Shown here: one piece after another, positions 4,934-12,040 of the stretch
Layout of the letters: each line of letters starts with the position of its first letter
Position numbering within the stretch: the stretch's first letter is position 1
From: SZUA-430 sp044375275
GTDB lineage: Bacteria > Pseudomonadota > Alphaproteobacteria > Micropepsales > Micropepsaceae
NCBI GenBank assembly: GCA_044375275.1
Contig: JBILMZ010000077.1
Coordinates: 1-13,875 of the forward strand
DNA length: 13,875 bases
Reading direction: 5' to 3'
Position numbers and translations under genes: made by a program
The notes under the pieces: model-generated
Databases searched by the model: none
Seen by the model: the letters and a program-made list of their open reading frames with translations, nothing else
Told to the model about the DNA's origin: nothing

Positions 4934-6772
4934 CTAGTTTTCTGCGCTCGTTGCGCGCGCGTTCTTCTTTCGATCATTGGGGTCGAGCCAGCGTTTCCGG
5001 AGTCGAATTGACTTCGGTGTAACCTCCACCAGTTCGTCATCGCCGATGTAGGCAATGGCCTGCTCCAGGGTAAGGATCTTGGGCGGCGTTAATCTTACGG
5101 CTTCGTCCTTGCCGGCAGCGCGGAAGTTGGTGAGCTGCTTGGCCTTCAGGGCGTTGACGTCCAGGTCGTTGTCCCGGTTGTGCTCGCCGATGATCATGCC
5201 CTGGTAGACCTTCGCGCCACCTTCGATAAACATGAAGCCGCGCTCTTCAAGCCCCCAGAGCGCGTAGGTAGCCGCTTCGCCATCGCGGTCGGAGATGAGA
5301 ACCCCCGCGCGGCGGCCTTCAATGACGCCGCGATGCGGGCCGAACTCGTGGAACACGCGGTTCATGATGCCCGTGCCGCGCGTGTCGGTCAGGAACTGCC
5401 CATGGTAACCGATGAGGCCGCGCGAAGGCGCCAGGAAGGTCAGGCGCGTCTTGCCGCCGCCCGAGGGGCGCATGTCGGTCATTTCGCCCTTGCGGCCGCT
5501 CATTGCTTCGATGACGACGCCTGAATAGGCATCATCCACGTCAATGATGGCTTCCTCGATCGGCTCAAGCTTTTCGCCGTTGGGGCCCTGCCGGAACAGC
5601 ACGCGCGGACGCGAGATCGACAGTTCGAACCCTTCGCGGCGCATGGTTTCGATGAGAACGCCCAGCTGAAGTTCACCACGACCGGCGACTTCGAAGGCGT
5701 CCGCATTCTCTGTCTCGCGGACCTTGATGGTGACGTTGCTTTCCGATTCGCGCAGCAGGCGCTCGCGGATGACGCGGCTCTGCACCTTGGAGCCTTCGCG
5801 GCCGGCATAGGGCGAGTCATTGATGCCGATGGTGATGGCAATCGTCGGCGGGTCGATCGGGTTCGCCGGAATCGGCGCCACGACTTCCGGATCGCACAGC
5901 GTGTCGGCCACGCCGGCAATGGTCAGCCCGGCGATCGCGACGATGTCGCCGGCGCCGGCCTCATCGACAGGAACGCGTGTCAGGCCGCGGAAAGCGAGCA
6001 CTTTCGTGATGCGGCCACGCTCTATGAGTTCGCCTTCGCGCGAGAGTACCTTGATGGTCCGGTTCGTGTTGGCAATGCCCGATTCGATGCGCCCTGTCAG
6101 GATGCGGCCAAGATACGGATCCGACTGGATCACGCGCACCAGCAGCGAGAACGGATGGTCGCTCGAAGCCTTCGCGGCGATCGCCGGCGGCGGCACGTGG
6201 GACACGATTGTCTCGAACAGGGGCGAGAGGTCCTTGCGCTCGTCCTTGTCGAGGTCGCGCACGGCCCAGCCGGAGCGGCCGCTGGCATAAAGGGTGGGGA
6301 AGTCGAGCTGCTCGTCAGTGGCATCAAGCGCCGCGAACAGGTCGAACACATCGGTGTGGATTTCGTGGGCGCGCGCGTCCTGCCGGTCGATCTTGTTGAC
6401 GACGACGATGGGCTTGAGGCCCAGCTTCAGCGCCTTGGAGGTCACGAACTTCGTCTGGGGCATCGCGCCTTCGGCTGCGTCCACCAGAAGAACCACGCCG
6501 TCGACCATCGACAGGATGCGCTCGACTTCGCCGCCAAAGTCGGCGTGGCCAGGCGTGTCGATGATGTTGATGCGCGTGCCGTTCCACTCGACGCTCGTGC
6601 ACTTCGCAAGGATGGTGATCCCGCGTTCGCGTTCGAGTTCGTTCGAGTCCATGGCCCGTTCCATGACCTGCTGGTTCTCGCGGAAGGTTCCGCTCTGGCG
6701 AAGAAGCTGGTCGACGAGAGTTGTTTTCCCGTGGTCGACATGGGCGATGATGGCGATGTTGCGCAGATTCAT
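4934..6772 (-). CDS. typA: Translational GTPase TypA/BipA
   Basis: The 612-residue protein is full length for the family. It begins MNLRNIAIIAHVDHGKTTL (P-loop, 10-18), followed by RGITILAK (switch I), DTPGHADFGGEV (switch II), VVNKIDRQDAR (G4) and LYASGRSGWA (G5). Then come the beta-barrel domain, the EF-G-like domain with GRGELQLGVLIETMRREGFELSISRPRV, and the TypA-specific C-terminus containing GYHGQFLTDTRGTGIMNRVFHEF. TypA is a ribosome-binding GTPase involved in 50S assembly and stress or low-temperature growth. The frame stays open upstream to 6979, but the extra 69 codons do not resemble TypA and run into the carbonic anhydrase gene, so ATG at 6770-6772 is chosen. No strong Shine-Dalgarno is seen; a promoter lies 28 bases upstream. 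Confidence 0.96.
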   Translation of the reverse strand: MNLRNIAIIAHVDHGKTTLVDQLLRQSGTFRENQQVMERAMDSNELERERGITILAKCTSVEWNGTRINIIDTPGHADFGGEVERILSMVDGVVLLVDAAEGAMPQTKFVTSKALKLGLKPIVVVNKIDRQDARAHEIHTDVFDLFAALDATDEQLDFPTLYASGRSGWAVRDLDKDERKDLSPLFETIVSHVPPPAIAAKASSDHPFSLLVRVIQSDPYLGRILTGRIESGIANTNRTIKVLSREGELIERGRITKVLAFRGLTRVPVDEAGAGDIVAIAGLTIAGVADTLCDPEVVAPIPANPIDPPTIAITIGINDSPYAGREGSKVQSRVIRERLLRESESNVTIKVRETENADAFEVAGRGELQLGVLIETMRREGFELSISRPRVLFRQGPNGEKLEPIEEAIIDVDDAYSGVVIEAMSGRKGEMTDMRPSGGGKTRLTFLAPSRGLIGYHGQFLTDTRGTGIMNRVFHEFGPHRGVIEGRRAGVLISDRDGEAATYALWGLEERGFMFIEGGAKVYQGMIIGEHNRDNDLDVNALKAKQLTNFRAAGKDEAVRLTPPKILTLEQAIAYIGDDELVEVTPKSIRLRKRWLDPNDRKKNARATSAEN

Positions 6773-6799
6773 TTGAATGTCTTGGAGTTGTGAGGCGCG

Positions 6800-6828
6800 G
6801 GTATAGCCGCTTTGCCGCAGTGCAGCAA
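6800..6828 (-). promoter_or_regulatory. Promoter of typA
   Basis: On the minus strand TTGCTG (plus 6823-6828), a 17-base spacer and TATACC (plus 6800-6805) predict a transcription start near 6793, giving a leader of about 20 bases. The 5' side holds a hairpin CCCGGC-TGAAAG-GCCGGG on the minus strand, which may mark the end of the carbonic anhydrase transcript but has no T-run. Confidence 0.55.
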
Positions 6829-6902
6829 GCAGCCCCGGCCTTTCAGCCGGGCCGATGGGAACTGTGACGCAGCCTGTGTTTAAGGGGGCGGGGGCCTTTC
6901 GT

Positions 6903-7532
6903 TCAGACGTCGACCCAGTCGTTAAGTTTTTCGTCGTAGCGCAGCAGGATGCCTGTTTCGAAATCGAAGTGCCACCCATGGATCTGCAAGGTACCGGCCT
7001 CCATGCCCGCCTTCACCCAGGGATAGGTCTCGAGGTTACTCATGCTGTTCCGGATGACCGCGAGTTCCGCAGCAAGCCGTTGCTTGTCGGGCGCCAGGGA
7101 GTCGAAATTCTTGGGTAGCCTGGCGCGCGCCGGTGCCGCCACTTCCACCCAGGGTTCGAGATACTCGGTTTCCGGCAGGTTCGACGCGCGGTTGACCAGG
7201 GCCTCCACGCCGCCACATCGCGCATGCCCCTTGATGACGATATCGTTCACCTTGAGCACCTTCACCGCAAACTCGACGACGGCACCGATTGATCGTGGCC
7301 CCGGATTTTTCCGGTAGGCGGGAACGATGTTCGCGATGTTGCGTGCCTGGAAGACGTCCCCCGGCTTTACGCCGAGGACGACGCTCGGCGAAACCCGGCT
7401 GTCGGAGCAGCCAATGATGAGGACTTTGGGCTGCTGCCCGGAGGTCGCCAGGCCCTTGTAGGTTTCCTGATCCCGCTTGAATGTCGTTTCCTTGAAGAGG
7501 CGATAGCCTTCGATCAGCTTTTCGGTCGACAT
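6903..7532 (-). CDS. Beta-class carbonic anhydrase
   Basis: The 209-residue enzyme shows all zinc-site elements of beta-carbonic anhydrases: CSDSR with Cys42, Asp44 and Arg46, and GHARCGG with His103 and Cys106. The family blocks KVLIIGCSDSRVSP, GDVFQARNIANIVP and SIGAVVEFAVKVLKVNDIVIKGH are present, with QIHGWHFDFETGILLRYD near the C-terminus. It interconverts CO2 and bicarbonate in the cytoplasm. The frame is open to 7616, but the 28 extra codons are unlike the family; ATG 7530-7532 has CGGAG eight bases upstream, so it is chosen. It follows a SulP transporter gene on the same strand after 119 bases, a pairing that suggests bicarbonate supply. Confidence 0.95.
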   Translation of the reverse strand: MSTEKLIEGYRLFKETTFKRDQETYKGLATSGQQPKVLIIGCSDSRVSPSVVLGVKPGDVFQARNIANIVPAYRKNPGPRSIGAVVEFAVKVLKVNDIVIKGHARCGGVEALVNRASNLPETEYLEPWVEVAAPARARLPKNFDSLAPDKQRLAAELAVIRNSMSNLETYPWVKAGMEAGTLQIHGWHFDFETGILLRYDEKLNDWVDV

Positions 7533-7587
7533 CGTCCGCTCCGTGAGAATTCCTGATAATGAACAGGCGCAAGGCGCATTGTGCTTG

Positions 7588-7616
7588 CGAATAGGCAAGT
7601 TCGCGGCATTTGGCAA
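7588..7616 (-). promoter_or_regulatory. Weak candidate promoter of the carbonic anhydrase gene
   Basis: On the minus strand TTGCCA (plus 7611-7616), a 17-base spacer and TATTCG (plus 7588-7593) lie about 55 bases before the ATG. The -10 is poor, and the gene may instead be read through from the SulP gene. Confidence 0.3.
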
Positions 7617-7640
7617 CCTGTCACCACAGGAGGGGTTGCC
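7612..7640 (-). repeat. Inverted repeat just after the SulP stop
   Basis: GGCAACC (7612-7618) and GGTTGCC (7634-7640) are perfect seven-base arms around 15 bases; an inner CCTGT/ACAGG (7617-7621, 7626-7630) offers an alternative stem. It begins 11 bases past the SulP stop on the minus strand. With no T-run it is a weak terminator or a processing/stability hairpin in a SulP-carbonic anhydrase transcript. Confidence 0.5.
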
Positions 7641-7651
7641 GGCTGGAAACC

Positions 7652-9322
7652 TTAATCCTTCGACAGCTGCAGCGCCTTCTCGAGGTTCTTCGCAATGCTG
7701 ACCTGTGGCTTGCGCAACAGCCCCAGGTTGTCGAGGACTTTCCTTACGTCAGGCCGCACATTTGACAGGATCGTGCGTGTTCCGCGACTGGCTGCGTCCT
7801 CAACGAATTTCTCGAGCGCGGCCGCACCCGAAGCATCGATGAGGGGCACGTTGCCCATCCGCAGGATGAAGACCCGCGGTGGCGCCTGCAGGTCATTGAT
7901 GATGTCACCCAGGCGTGCCGCCGCGCCGAAGAAGAACGGACCATTGATCCGGAAGATCTCGACTCCCGGCGGGCGCTGGTCCAGTCCCTGGTACACATGC
8001 CGTTCGCGGCTGAAGTCATCGACGTCCTCTTCGAACACCTGGCCCTGCGCCCCGATCTGCACGACGCCCGCCATGCGGTGCATGAACAGCAAGGCTGCCA
8101 GCACGACACCGATCTCGATGGCGGTCGTGAGGTCGGTAAGCAGCGTCAGGCCGAACGTCGTCAGCAGCACGACCCGGTCTCCGGCCGGAGCCTTCAGCAG
8201 GTGCCGGAACGTGTGGATCTCGGCCATGTTGAAGGCGACGACCACGAGCACGGCACCCAAGCTCGCCAGCGGAATGAAGCTCGCGAGCGGCGACAGGTAC
8301 ATCATGAACAGCAGGATGAAGATGGCATGCAGCATGCCGGCGATGGGTGAATAGGCGCCCGCGCGGATATTCGTGGCCGTACGCGCGATGGCGCCAGTGG
8401 CCGCAATACCGCCCATGATGACGGAGGCGATGTTGGCCAGGCCCTGGGCGACAAGCTCGCTGTTCGAGCGGTGCCGGCGCCCCGTCATGCCATCTGCAAC
8501 CACGGCAGACAGGAGCGACTCGACGCCCGCGAGGAACGCGATCGTGAAGGCAGCGGGCAGGAGCGTGCGCACGCGCTCCAGCGTGATCTCGGGCAGGGAT
8601 GGGGATGGTAGCATGTGCGGCAGGTCACCAAACCGCCGCCCGATCGTGGCGACCGGAAGCCCGGCGACATGGACGATCACGGCCCCTGCAAGCACCGCGA
8701 GAAGGAACATGGGCAGCTTGGGCGCCCACAGCCGGCAGGCGATGATGATTGCCAGCGAGCACATCGCCACGAAACTCGTGGCAGGATCAATCGTGTGCAT
8801 CGCGCCCGCATAGGCCATCCACTTCTCGATGAATTCGGCGGGCACCTTCTCGAGCGACAGGCCGAGCACTTCCGCAACCTGGCTCGAGAAGATGATGAGG
8901 GCAATGCCGCTGGTGAAGCCGGTGACGACGGGCGAAGGGATGTACTTGATGATCGTGCCGAACTTCGCAAATCCTGCGAGGACAAGTATCACGCCCGCCA
9001 TGAGCGTCGCGATGACAAGTCCGTCGTAACCGTGCTGCGCGACGACATTGAAGACGACCACGACGAACGCTCCCGTCGGCCCGCCGATCTGGAAGCGACA
9101 GCCCCCCAGGGCCGAGATCAGGAACCCTGCAACGATGGCGGTGAACAGTCCGCGGTCAGGGGTGACGCCGCTCGCGATCGCAAGTGCCATCGAAAGCGGC
9201 AGCGCGACAATGGCAACGGTCAGGCCAGCACTGAAGTCGGCGAGAAAGCGCTTCCAGTCATAACCGTCACGCAGGACCGTGATGAGCTTGGGAACATAAA
9301 GACGCCAGTAGGCGCTGTTCAT
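7652..9322 (-). CDS. SulP-family anion transporter with C-terminal STAS domain (DauA-like)
   Basis: The 556-residue protein has the SulP membrane domain (about residues 25-420, with 10-14 hydrophobic segments) and a cytoplasmic STAS domain (about 452-550, with NVPLIDASGAAALEKF around 491-506). Family motifs include LPLSMALAIASGVTP (41-55), GGPTGAFVVVV (80-90), GVESLLSAVVADGMTGRRHR (266-285), NSELVAQGLANI (287-298) and AIARTATNIRAGAYSPIAG (311-329). These resemble DauA/YchM of Escherichia coli more than sulfate-specific members. SulP proteins move sulfate, bicarbonate or dicarboxylates. The adjacent carbonic anhydrase favours bicarbonate (inference). The ATG has GAGG ten bases upstream. The gene probably leads a unit with the carbonic anhydrase. 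Confidence 0.93.
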   Translation of the reverse strand: MNSAYWRLYVPKLITVLRDGYDWKRFLADFSAGLTVAIVALPLSMALAIASGVTPDRGLFTAIVAGFLISALGGCRFQIGGPTGAFVVVVFNVVAQHGYDGLVIATLMAGVILVLAGFAKFGTIIKYIPSPVVTGFTSGIALIIFSSQVAEVLGLSLEKVPAEFIEKWMAYAGAMHTIDPATSFVAMCSLAIIIACRLWAPKLPMFLLAVLAGAVIVHVAGLPVATIGRRFGDLPHMLPSPSLPEITLERVRTLLPAAFTIAFLAGVESLLSAVVADGMTGRRHRSNSELVAQGLANIASVIMGGIAATGAIARTATNIRAGAYSPIAGMLHAIFILLFMMYLSPLASFIPLASLGAVLVVVAFNMAEIHTFRHLLKAPAGDRVVLLTTFGLTLLTDLTTAIEIGVVLAALLFMHRMAGVVQIGAQGQVFEEDVDDFSRERHVYQGLDQRPPGVEIFRINGPFFFGAAARLGDIINDLQAPPRVFILRMGNVPLIDASGAAALEKFVEDAASRGTRTILSNVRPDVRKVLDNLGLLRKPQVSIAKNLEKALQLSKD

Positions 9323-9648
9323 GGCGGTGTCGCCTCGTGCGCATCGTCAGCCATCAGCCGGCGAATCGATGGGAGTCTTGAGAGACTATTTCACAAGTCG
9401 AGAATGGGAAATGGGGCATGACGTCTCGCCGGCCAAGGCGCCGCCTGGCGCAAGGTGCGCAGCGAAAGCGAATTTTTATGTCCCCGAAATTAAGGGTCCT
9501 GCTTCTGTGTGGAGGCGGTTTCTCAATGCGCAACAAGGCTAAAGCAGATGCGCCAGTTAACCCCGGTGAGACATGCGCTGATCCAGTAGTGCGAATGGGC
9601 CGTAGATCACGAGCATGCACCGAGAAGGTGCGTGAGAGGGAGTGTCAC
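9323..9648. other. 326-base intergenic region between divergent SulP and small membrane protein genes
   Basis: This region must hold promoters for two divergent genes, but no convincing -35/-10 pair was found for either. A perfect inverted repeat AGTCT-TGAG-AGACT lies at 9374-9387. An in-frame ATG at 9526, ten bases after GGAGG, could extend the downstream small protein by 41 residues, but the added sequence is hydrophilic and less convincing. A 73-codon plus-strand frame (9321-9542) shows no family resemblance and is not called. Confidence 0.5.
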
Positions 9649-9957
9649 ATGTTCGCCAGCATCAAAGGCTTCGTTCTTTTCGCATGGAACTTCATTTTCG
9701 ATCATGAAGTAAGCCCCGTGCGTCACATCCCCGACGTGGCGGTCCGCCACTATGTGCTGCAGGCATTGGGGTTGATGTGGGCCGCAAGTGCGTCCATGGC
9801 GATCGGAAGCTACACCTTCTTCGCCTTCAGTTGGATCGGACACTCGCTGCTGATCGCTGCAGTCGCGGTCACGGTGGCAACGCTCACGACAGCGTCAGCG
9901 AAACCTCTCCTGTTTGTCCGCACTTCCGGCCGCCGCCCGGATGGCGAGCACATTTGA
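9649..9957 (+). CDS. Small putative membrane protein of unknown function
   Basis: This 102-residue protein is not recognised. It starts MFASIKGFVLFAWNFIFDHE, a hydrophobic/aromatic amphipathic segment, then a polar stretch (VSPVRHIPDVAVRHY). Two likely membrane helices follow (about 42-63, LQALGLMWAASASMAIGSYTFF, and about 65-87, SWIGHSLLIAAVAVTVATLTT), and a basic tail ends it. ATG 9649 is preceded by GAGAGGGAG with six-base spacing, a strong ribosome binding site that decides the start. The frame is open upstream to 9418, so a longer form from 9526 cannot be excluded. It stands alone, divergent from the SulP gene and convergent with brnTA. It could be a small inner-membrane modulator; no function is claimed. 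Confidence 0.62.
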   Translation: MFASIKGFVLFAWNFIFDHEVSPVRHIPDVAVRHYVLQALGLMWAASASMAIGSYTFFAFSWIGHSLLIAAVAVTVATLTTASAKPLLFVRTSGRRPDGEHI

Positions 9958-9962
9958 AACAA

Positions 9963-9975
9963 GCATGGGCCATGC
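9963..9975. repeat. Short palindrome between convergent genes
   Basis: GCATGG-G-CCATGC is a perfect 6-1-6 inverted repeat in the 31-base gap between the stop of the small membrane protein and the stop of brnA. It lacks a T-run; it might serve as a weak bidirectional terminator. Confidence 0.3.
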
Positions 9976-9988
9976 AGTCGACCGCTCG

Positions 9989-10288
9989 TCAGCGCGCGTT
10001 CTTGCGCCCTGGCGGGCCTTTGCTGCCAATCGCCTTCATCAGCGCCTCATTGATGCGCGTCTGCCAGCCAGGTCCCCGCGCCTTGAAGTGCGCAATGATC
10101 GCAGGGTCAAGCCGCAGGGTGACCTGAACCTTCGATGACACGCCTTCCGGAGGTCGACCCTTTCGTTTGAGATAAGCCTCGACGATGTGGGGCACAACTT
10201 CGCGAGAGGGACGCGCGCGCCGAAAGTCGGCAGCGGTCCACTCTGGGTTATCGGGGTCAACCACGCGCTTGTTCGAGCTCTTTCGCAT
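9989..10288 (-). CDS. brnA: BrnA antitoxin
   Basis: The 99-residue protein matches the BrnA family: an N-terminal toxin-binding part with NPEWTAADFRRARPSREVVP (about 14-33), the motif KRKGRPPEG (about 41-49), and a C-terminal ribbon-helix-helix with KVQVTLRLDPAIIAHFKARGPGWQTRINEALMKAI (about 53-87). BrnA neutralises BrnT and, with it, represses the operon promoter. ATG 10286-10288 is preferred over a start nine codons upstream (10313-10315). The start lies inside the 3' end of brnT (32-base overlap), the normal toxin-first order of this family, which implies translational coupling. Confidence 0.9.
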   Translation of the reverse strand: MRKSSNKRVVDPDNPEWTAADFRRARPSREVVPHIVEAYLKRKGRPPEGVSSKVQVTLRLDPAIIAHFKARGPGWQTRINEALMKAIGSKGPPGRKNAR

Positions 10289-10541
10289 AAAGTCTCCGCT
10301 CCCGTTTCGTTGCACGCCTTAATGAGATCACGCGCGTGAAACCGTCCTCGGGTTCCGTGAACACCAGAGCAAAGATCATGTCTCCGATGGGTCCGAATGC
10401 CACCCATCTGTGCTCGTGGTATCTGTCACGTGTATCCTCAAAGGTGACCGCCTGGTCCCAATCAAACGCCTCGACTGACACAAAATCCACGCCATGCTTG
10501 CGCAGGTTCGCCAGCCGCTTCGCCTCATCCCATTCATACAC
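10257..10541 (-). CDS. brnT: BrnT family ribonuclease toxin
   Basis: The 94-residue protein has the BrnT pattern: YEWDEAKRLANLRKHGVDF (2-20), FDWDQAVTFEDTRDRYHEHRWVAFG (26-50), and ISLRRATKRERRLYAKE (73-89). BrnT is a RelE-like ribonuclease that cleaves mRNA and halts growth under stress until bound by BrnA. The catalytic-region basic residues of the C-terminal RRATKRER motif are present, so the toxin looks active. The start is GTG (10539-10541), with only a weak ribosome binding site. The predicted promoter leaves a leader of less than ten bases, which would keep toxin translation low (inference). Confidence 0.92.
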   Translation of the reverse strand: MYEWDEAKRLANLRKHGVDFVSVEAFDWDQAVTFEDTRDRYHEHRWVAFGPIGDMIFALVFTEPEDGFTRVISLRRATKRERRLYAKELEQARG

Positions 10542-10553
10542 GATCGCCGCCCG

Positions 10554-10569
10554 TTATGTAACTACATAA
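10554..10569. promoter_or_regulatory. Operator-like palindrome of the brnTA operon
   Basis: TTATGTA-AC-TACATAA is a perfect inverted repeat with seven-base arms, 13 bases upstream of the brnT start codon and overlapping the predicted -10. BrnA is known in Brucella abortus to autorepress its operon together with BrnT through sites in the promoter, so this is the probable binding site here. It is the most AT-rich segment of the neighbourhood. Confidence 0.72.
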
Positions 10570-10583
10570 TGCAAGGAGGGCAA
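10555..10583 (-). promoter_or_regulatory. Promoter of brnTA
   Basis: On the minus strand TTGCCC (plus 10578-10583), a 17-base spacer and TACATA (plus 10555-10560) predict transcription starting near 10548. The -10 and the adjoining spacer are buried in the palindrome, so a bound repressor would block RNA polymerase. Confidence 0.5.
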
Positions 10584-10633
10584 GGATGCCTTCCCGGCGC
10601 GGCCGTTTTCAGGCGGAATTGTAACAGCCTGTC

Positions 10634-10648
10634 GCCGCTTGAAGCGGC
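10634..10648 (-). repeat. Hairpin between the glycosyltransferase gene and brnTA
   Basis: GCCGCTT-G-AAGCGGC is a perfect inverted repeat with seven-base arms, 83 bases past the glycosyltransferase stop. A second short palindrome, CACGCGCGTG, is at 10717-10726. Neither is followed by a T-run; together they may end the glycosyltransferase mRNA with Rho. Otherwise 10542-10730 holds only the brnTA control region. Confidence 0.4.
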
Positions 10649-10730
10649 TCTGAGGGATGTGCTCGGTGCCTTCGGGATGGCCATCTTCGACCACCCTGCC
10701 GCCTCGTTCTATCAAGCACGCGCGTGAACT

Positions 10731-11738
10731 CTAAGGTTGCTCTGCAGCGTTCAGGTTGTCGACAAACTGCTTCGTGCAGACATCCCACGAATACCCGAGT
10801 GCAAACGCACGACATGCTGCGGGATCAAGCGTGAGGCAGCGCAGCGCCGCCGCGCGCAGGTCTTCATCCAGCGAGCCGACGTTCGGGCTGTCGCCAATGA
10901 TGTCGCGCGGGCCCTGAACCGGATAGGCGGCAACGGGAAGCCCGCTCGCCAGTGCTTCGAGCACGACAAGCCCGAACGTATCCGTGCGGGACGGGAACAC
11001 GAACACGTCACCGGCCGCGTAATGGCGCGCAAGGTCGTCCCCGAATTTCGGTCCCACGAAGGTCACGTCCGGATAGAGGATCTTGAGGTCTTCCAGCAGC
11101 GGGCCGTCGCCAACCACGAGCTTCGATCCCGGCAGGTCGAGACGCAGGAAGTCTTCGATGCTCTTCTCGACAGCGACACGCCCGACATAGAGGAACACGG
11201 GGCGGGGCAGGTCGAGCCAGGAGCGGTCGCGCGGACAGAAGCGTTCGGTGTCCACACCGCGTGACCAGAGCCGCAGGTTCGAGAAGCCGCGCGCCCGGAG
11301 TTCGCTCTCGAGCGAGCGCGTGGCCACCATCACCGCACTCGCGGGTCCGTGGAACCACTTGAGACCCGCATAGGGAAGGGAGGCCGGAATGCCGAAGCGC
11401 GCGCGGATATACTCCGGAAAGCGCGTATGGAACGACGTCGTGAAGGGCAGGCGCCGCTGCATGCAGTTGCGACGCATCGAAAGGCCCAGCGTTCCCTCGG
11501 TCGAGATGTGGATGCGGTCCGGCTGGAACTCCTCGATGATCTGTCCGACCTTGGGACGCGTGAACATCGCAAGCCGGATCTCGGGATAGGTCGGCATAGG
11601 GATCGTCCAGAAGCCTTGCGGCGTCACGAAGCGGACCTCGTGGCCCATGCGCGTGAGTTCTTCCGACGTCTTCTCGAGCGTGCGCACGACCCCGTTCACC
11701 TGGGGTGCCCATGCATCGGTGGAGATCAGGATCCGCAT
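10731..11738 (-). CDS. Glycosyltransferase family 4 (GT-B, retaining)
   Basis: The 335-residue protein starts MRILISTDAWAPQVNGVVRTLEKTSEEL, the N-terminal nucleotide-independent motif of GT4 enzymes of the mannosyl-/sulfoquinovosyl-/glucuronosyl-lipid type. FHTRFPEYIRARFGIP (103-118) is an acceptor-side motif of that group. The donor domain has FLYVGRVAVEKSIEDFL (182-198), VVGDGP (208-213) and FPSRTDTFGLVVLEALASGLPVAAYPVQGP (248-277), with Asp253 in place of the first Glu of the usual E-x7-E pair. It probably transfers a sugar from a nucleotide donor to a lipid or polysaccharide acceptor at the inner membrane. The frame is open to 11867; ATG 11736-11738 is chosen because it matches the family start and follows GAGAGGCGAG. 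No partner genes are adjacent. Confidence 0.9.
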   Translation of the reverse strand: MRILISTDAWAPQVNGVVRTLEKTSEELTRMGHEVRFVTPQGFWTIPMPTYPEIRLAMFTRPKVGQIIEEFQPDRIHISTEGTLGLSMRRNCMQRRLPFTTSFHTRFPEYIRARFGIPASLPYAGLKWFHGPASAVMVATRSLESELRARGFSNLRLWSRGVDTERFCPRDRSWLDLPRPVFLYVGRVAVEKSIEDFLRLDLPGSKLVVGDGPLLEDLKILYPDVTFVGPKFGDDLARHYAAGDVFVFPSRTDTFGLVVLEALASGLPVAAYPVQGPRDIIGDSPNVGSLDEDLRAAALRCLTLDPAACRAFALGYSWDVCTKQFVDNLNAAEQP

Positions 11739-11899
11739 CTCGCCTCTCGGCCGGGGTTGGACATTCCCCCACAGGTTGCTGCGTTGGAATCGGCGCGCTT
11801 GGGTTTTAGCCGCATTGCGCCGGTTGTGCATGTGTCTTGCGAGACGAATGCCGCCCTGCCTGAGCACCCGAAGCGTGTGTTGCTGCGGTGCAGCAAATT

Positions 11900-11913
11900 T
11901 GACGTGAACGTCA
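11900..11913. promoter_or_regulatory. Operator-like palindrome upstream of the glycosyltransferase gene
   Basis: TGACGT-GA-ACGTCA is a perfect inverted repeat with six-base arms, 162 bases from the glycosyltransferase ATG. It also overlaps a TTGACG that could be a plus-strand -35. No regulator can be named. Confidence 0.4.
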
Positions 11914-12006
11914 CCCGATCAATGTTTAAGCTGAACGGCGGAGAAAAATAATAACAATATCAATGCATTAGAGTGTGGTGAATTTCCCGCGCTGAACATT
12001 TAACAC

Positions 12007-12034
12007 TTGATTTATTGGTTCCGGATGCCATTAT
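12007..12034 (+). promoter_or_regulatory. Candidate promoter of a plus-strand small RNA
   Basis: TTGATT (12007-12012), a 16-base spacer and CATTAT (12029-12034) sit at the edge of the AT-rich block and predict a start near 12041. The -10 matches the consensus at four of six positions. Confidence 0.35.
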
Positions 12035-12040
12035 TGTGCA

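Noticed and set aside
6621..6650. tRNA T-arm-like GTTCGAGTC sequence
   Set aside because: It is inside the TypA coding region (ELERERG codons) and no cloverleaf can be drawn.
6773..6979. 69-codon N-terminal extension of TypA
   Set aside because: It runs into the carbonic anhydrase coding region, has no TypA resemblance, and the promoter found at 6800-6828 lies inside it.
7533..7616. 28-codon extension of the carbonic anhydrase
   Set aside because: ATG 7530-7532 has a good ribosome binding site and the family start; the extension is unlike the family.
8615..9421. 268-codon plus-strand frame opposite the SulP gene
   Set aside because: Composition is Arg/Asp/His-rich with no fold or family resemblance, as expected for the antisense frame of a GC-rich gene.
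9321..9542. 73-codon plus-strand frame between the SulP and small membrane protein genes
   Set aside because: No ribosome binding site, no hydrophobic core pattern and no recognised family; it begins opposite the SulP start codon.
11008..11772. 254-codon minus-strand frame overlapping the glycosyltransferase in another phase
   Set aside because: The other frame has unmistakable GT4 motifs; this one is a shadow of GC-rich codons.
11739..11867. 43-codon extension of the glycosyltransferase
   Set aside because: MRILISTDAW at 11738 is the usual GT4 start and has a GAGG-containing ribosome binding site.
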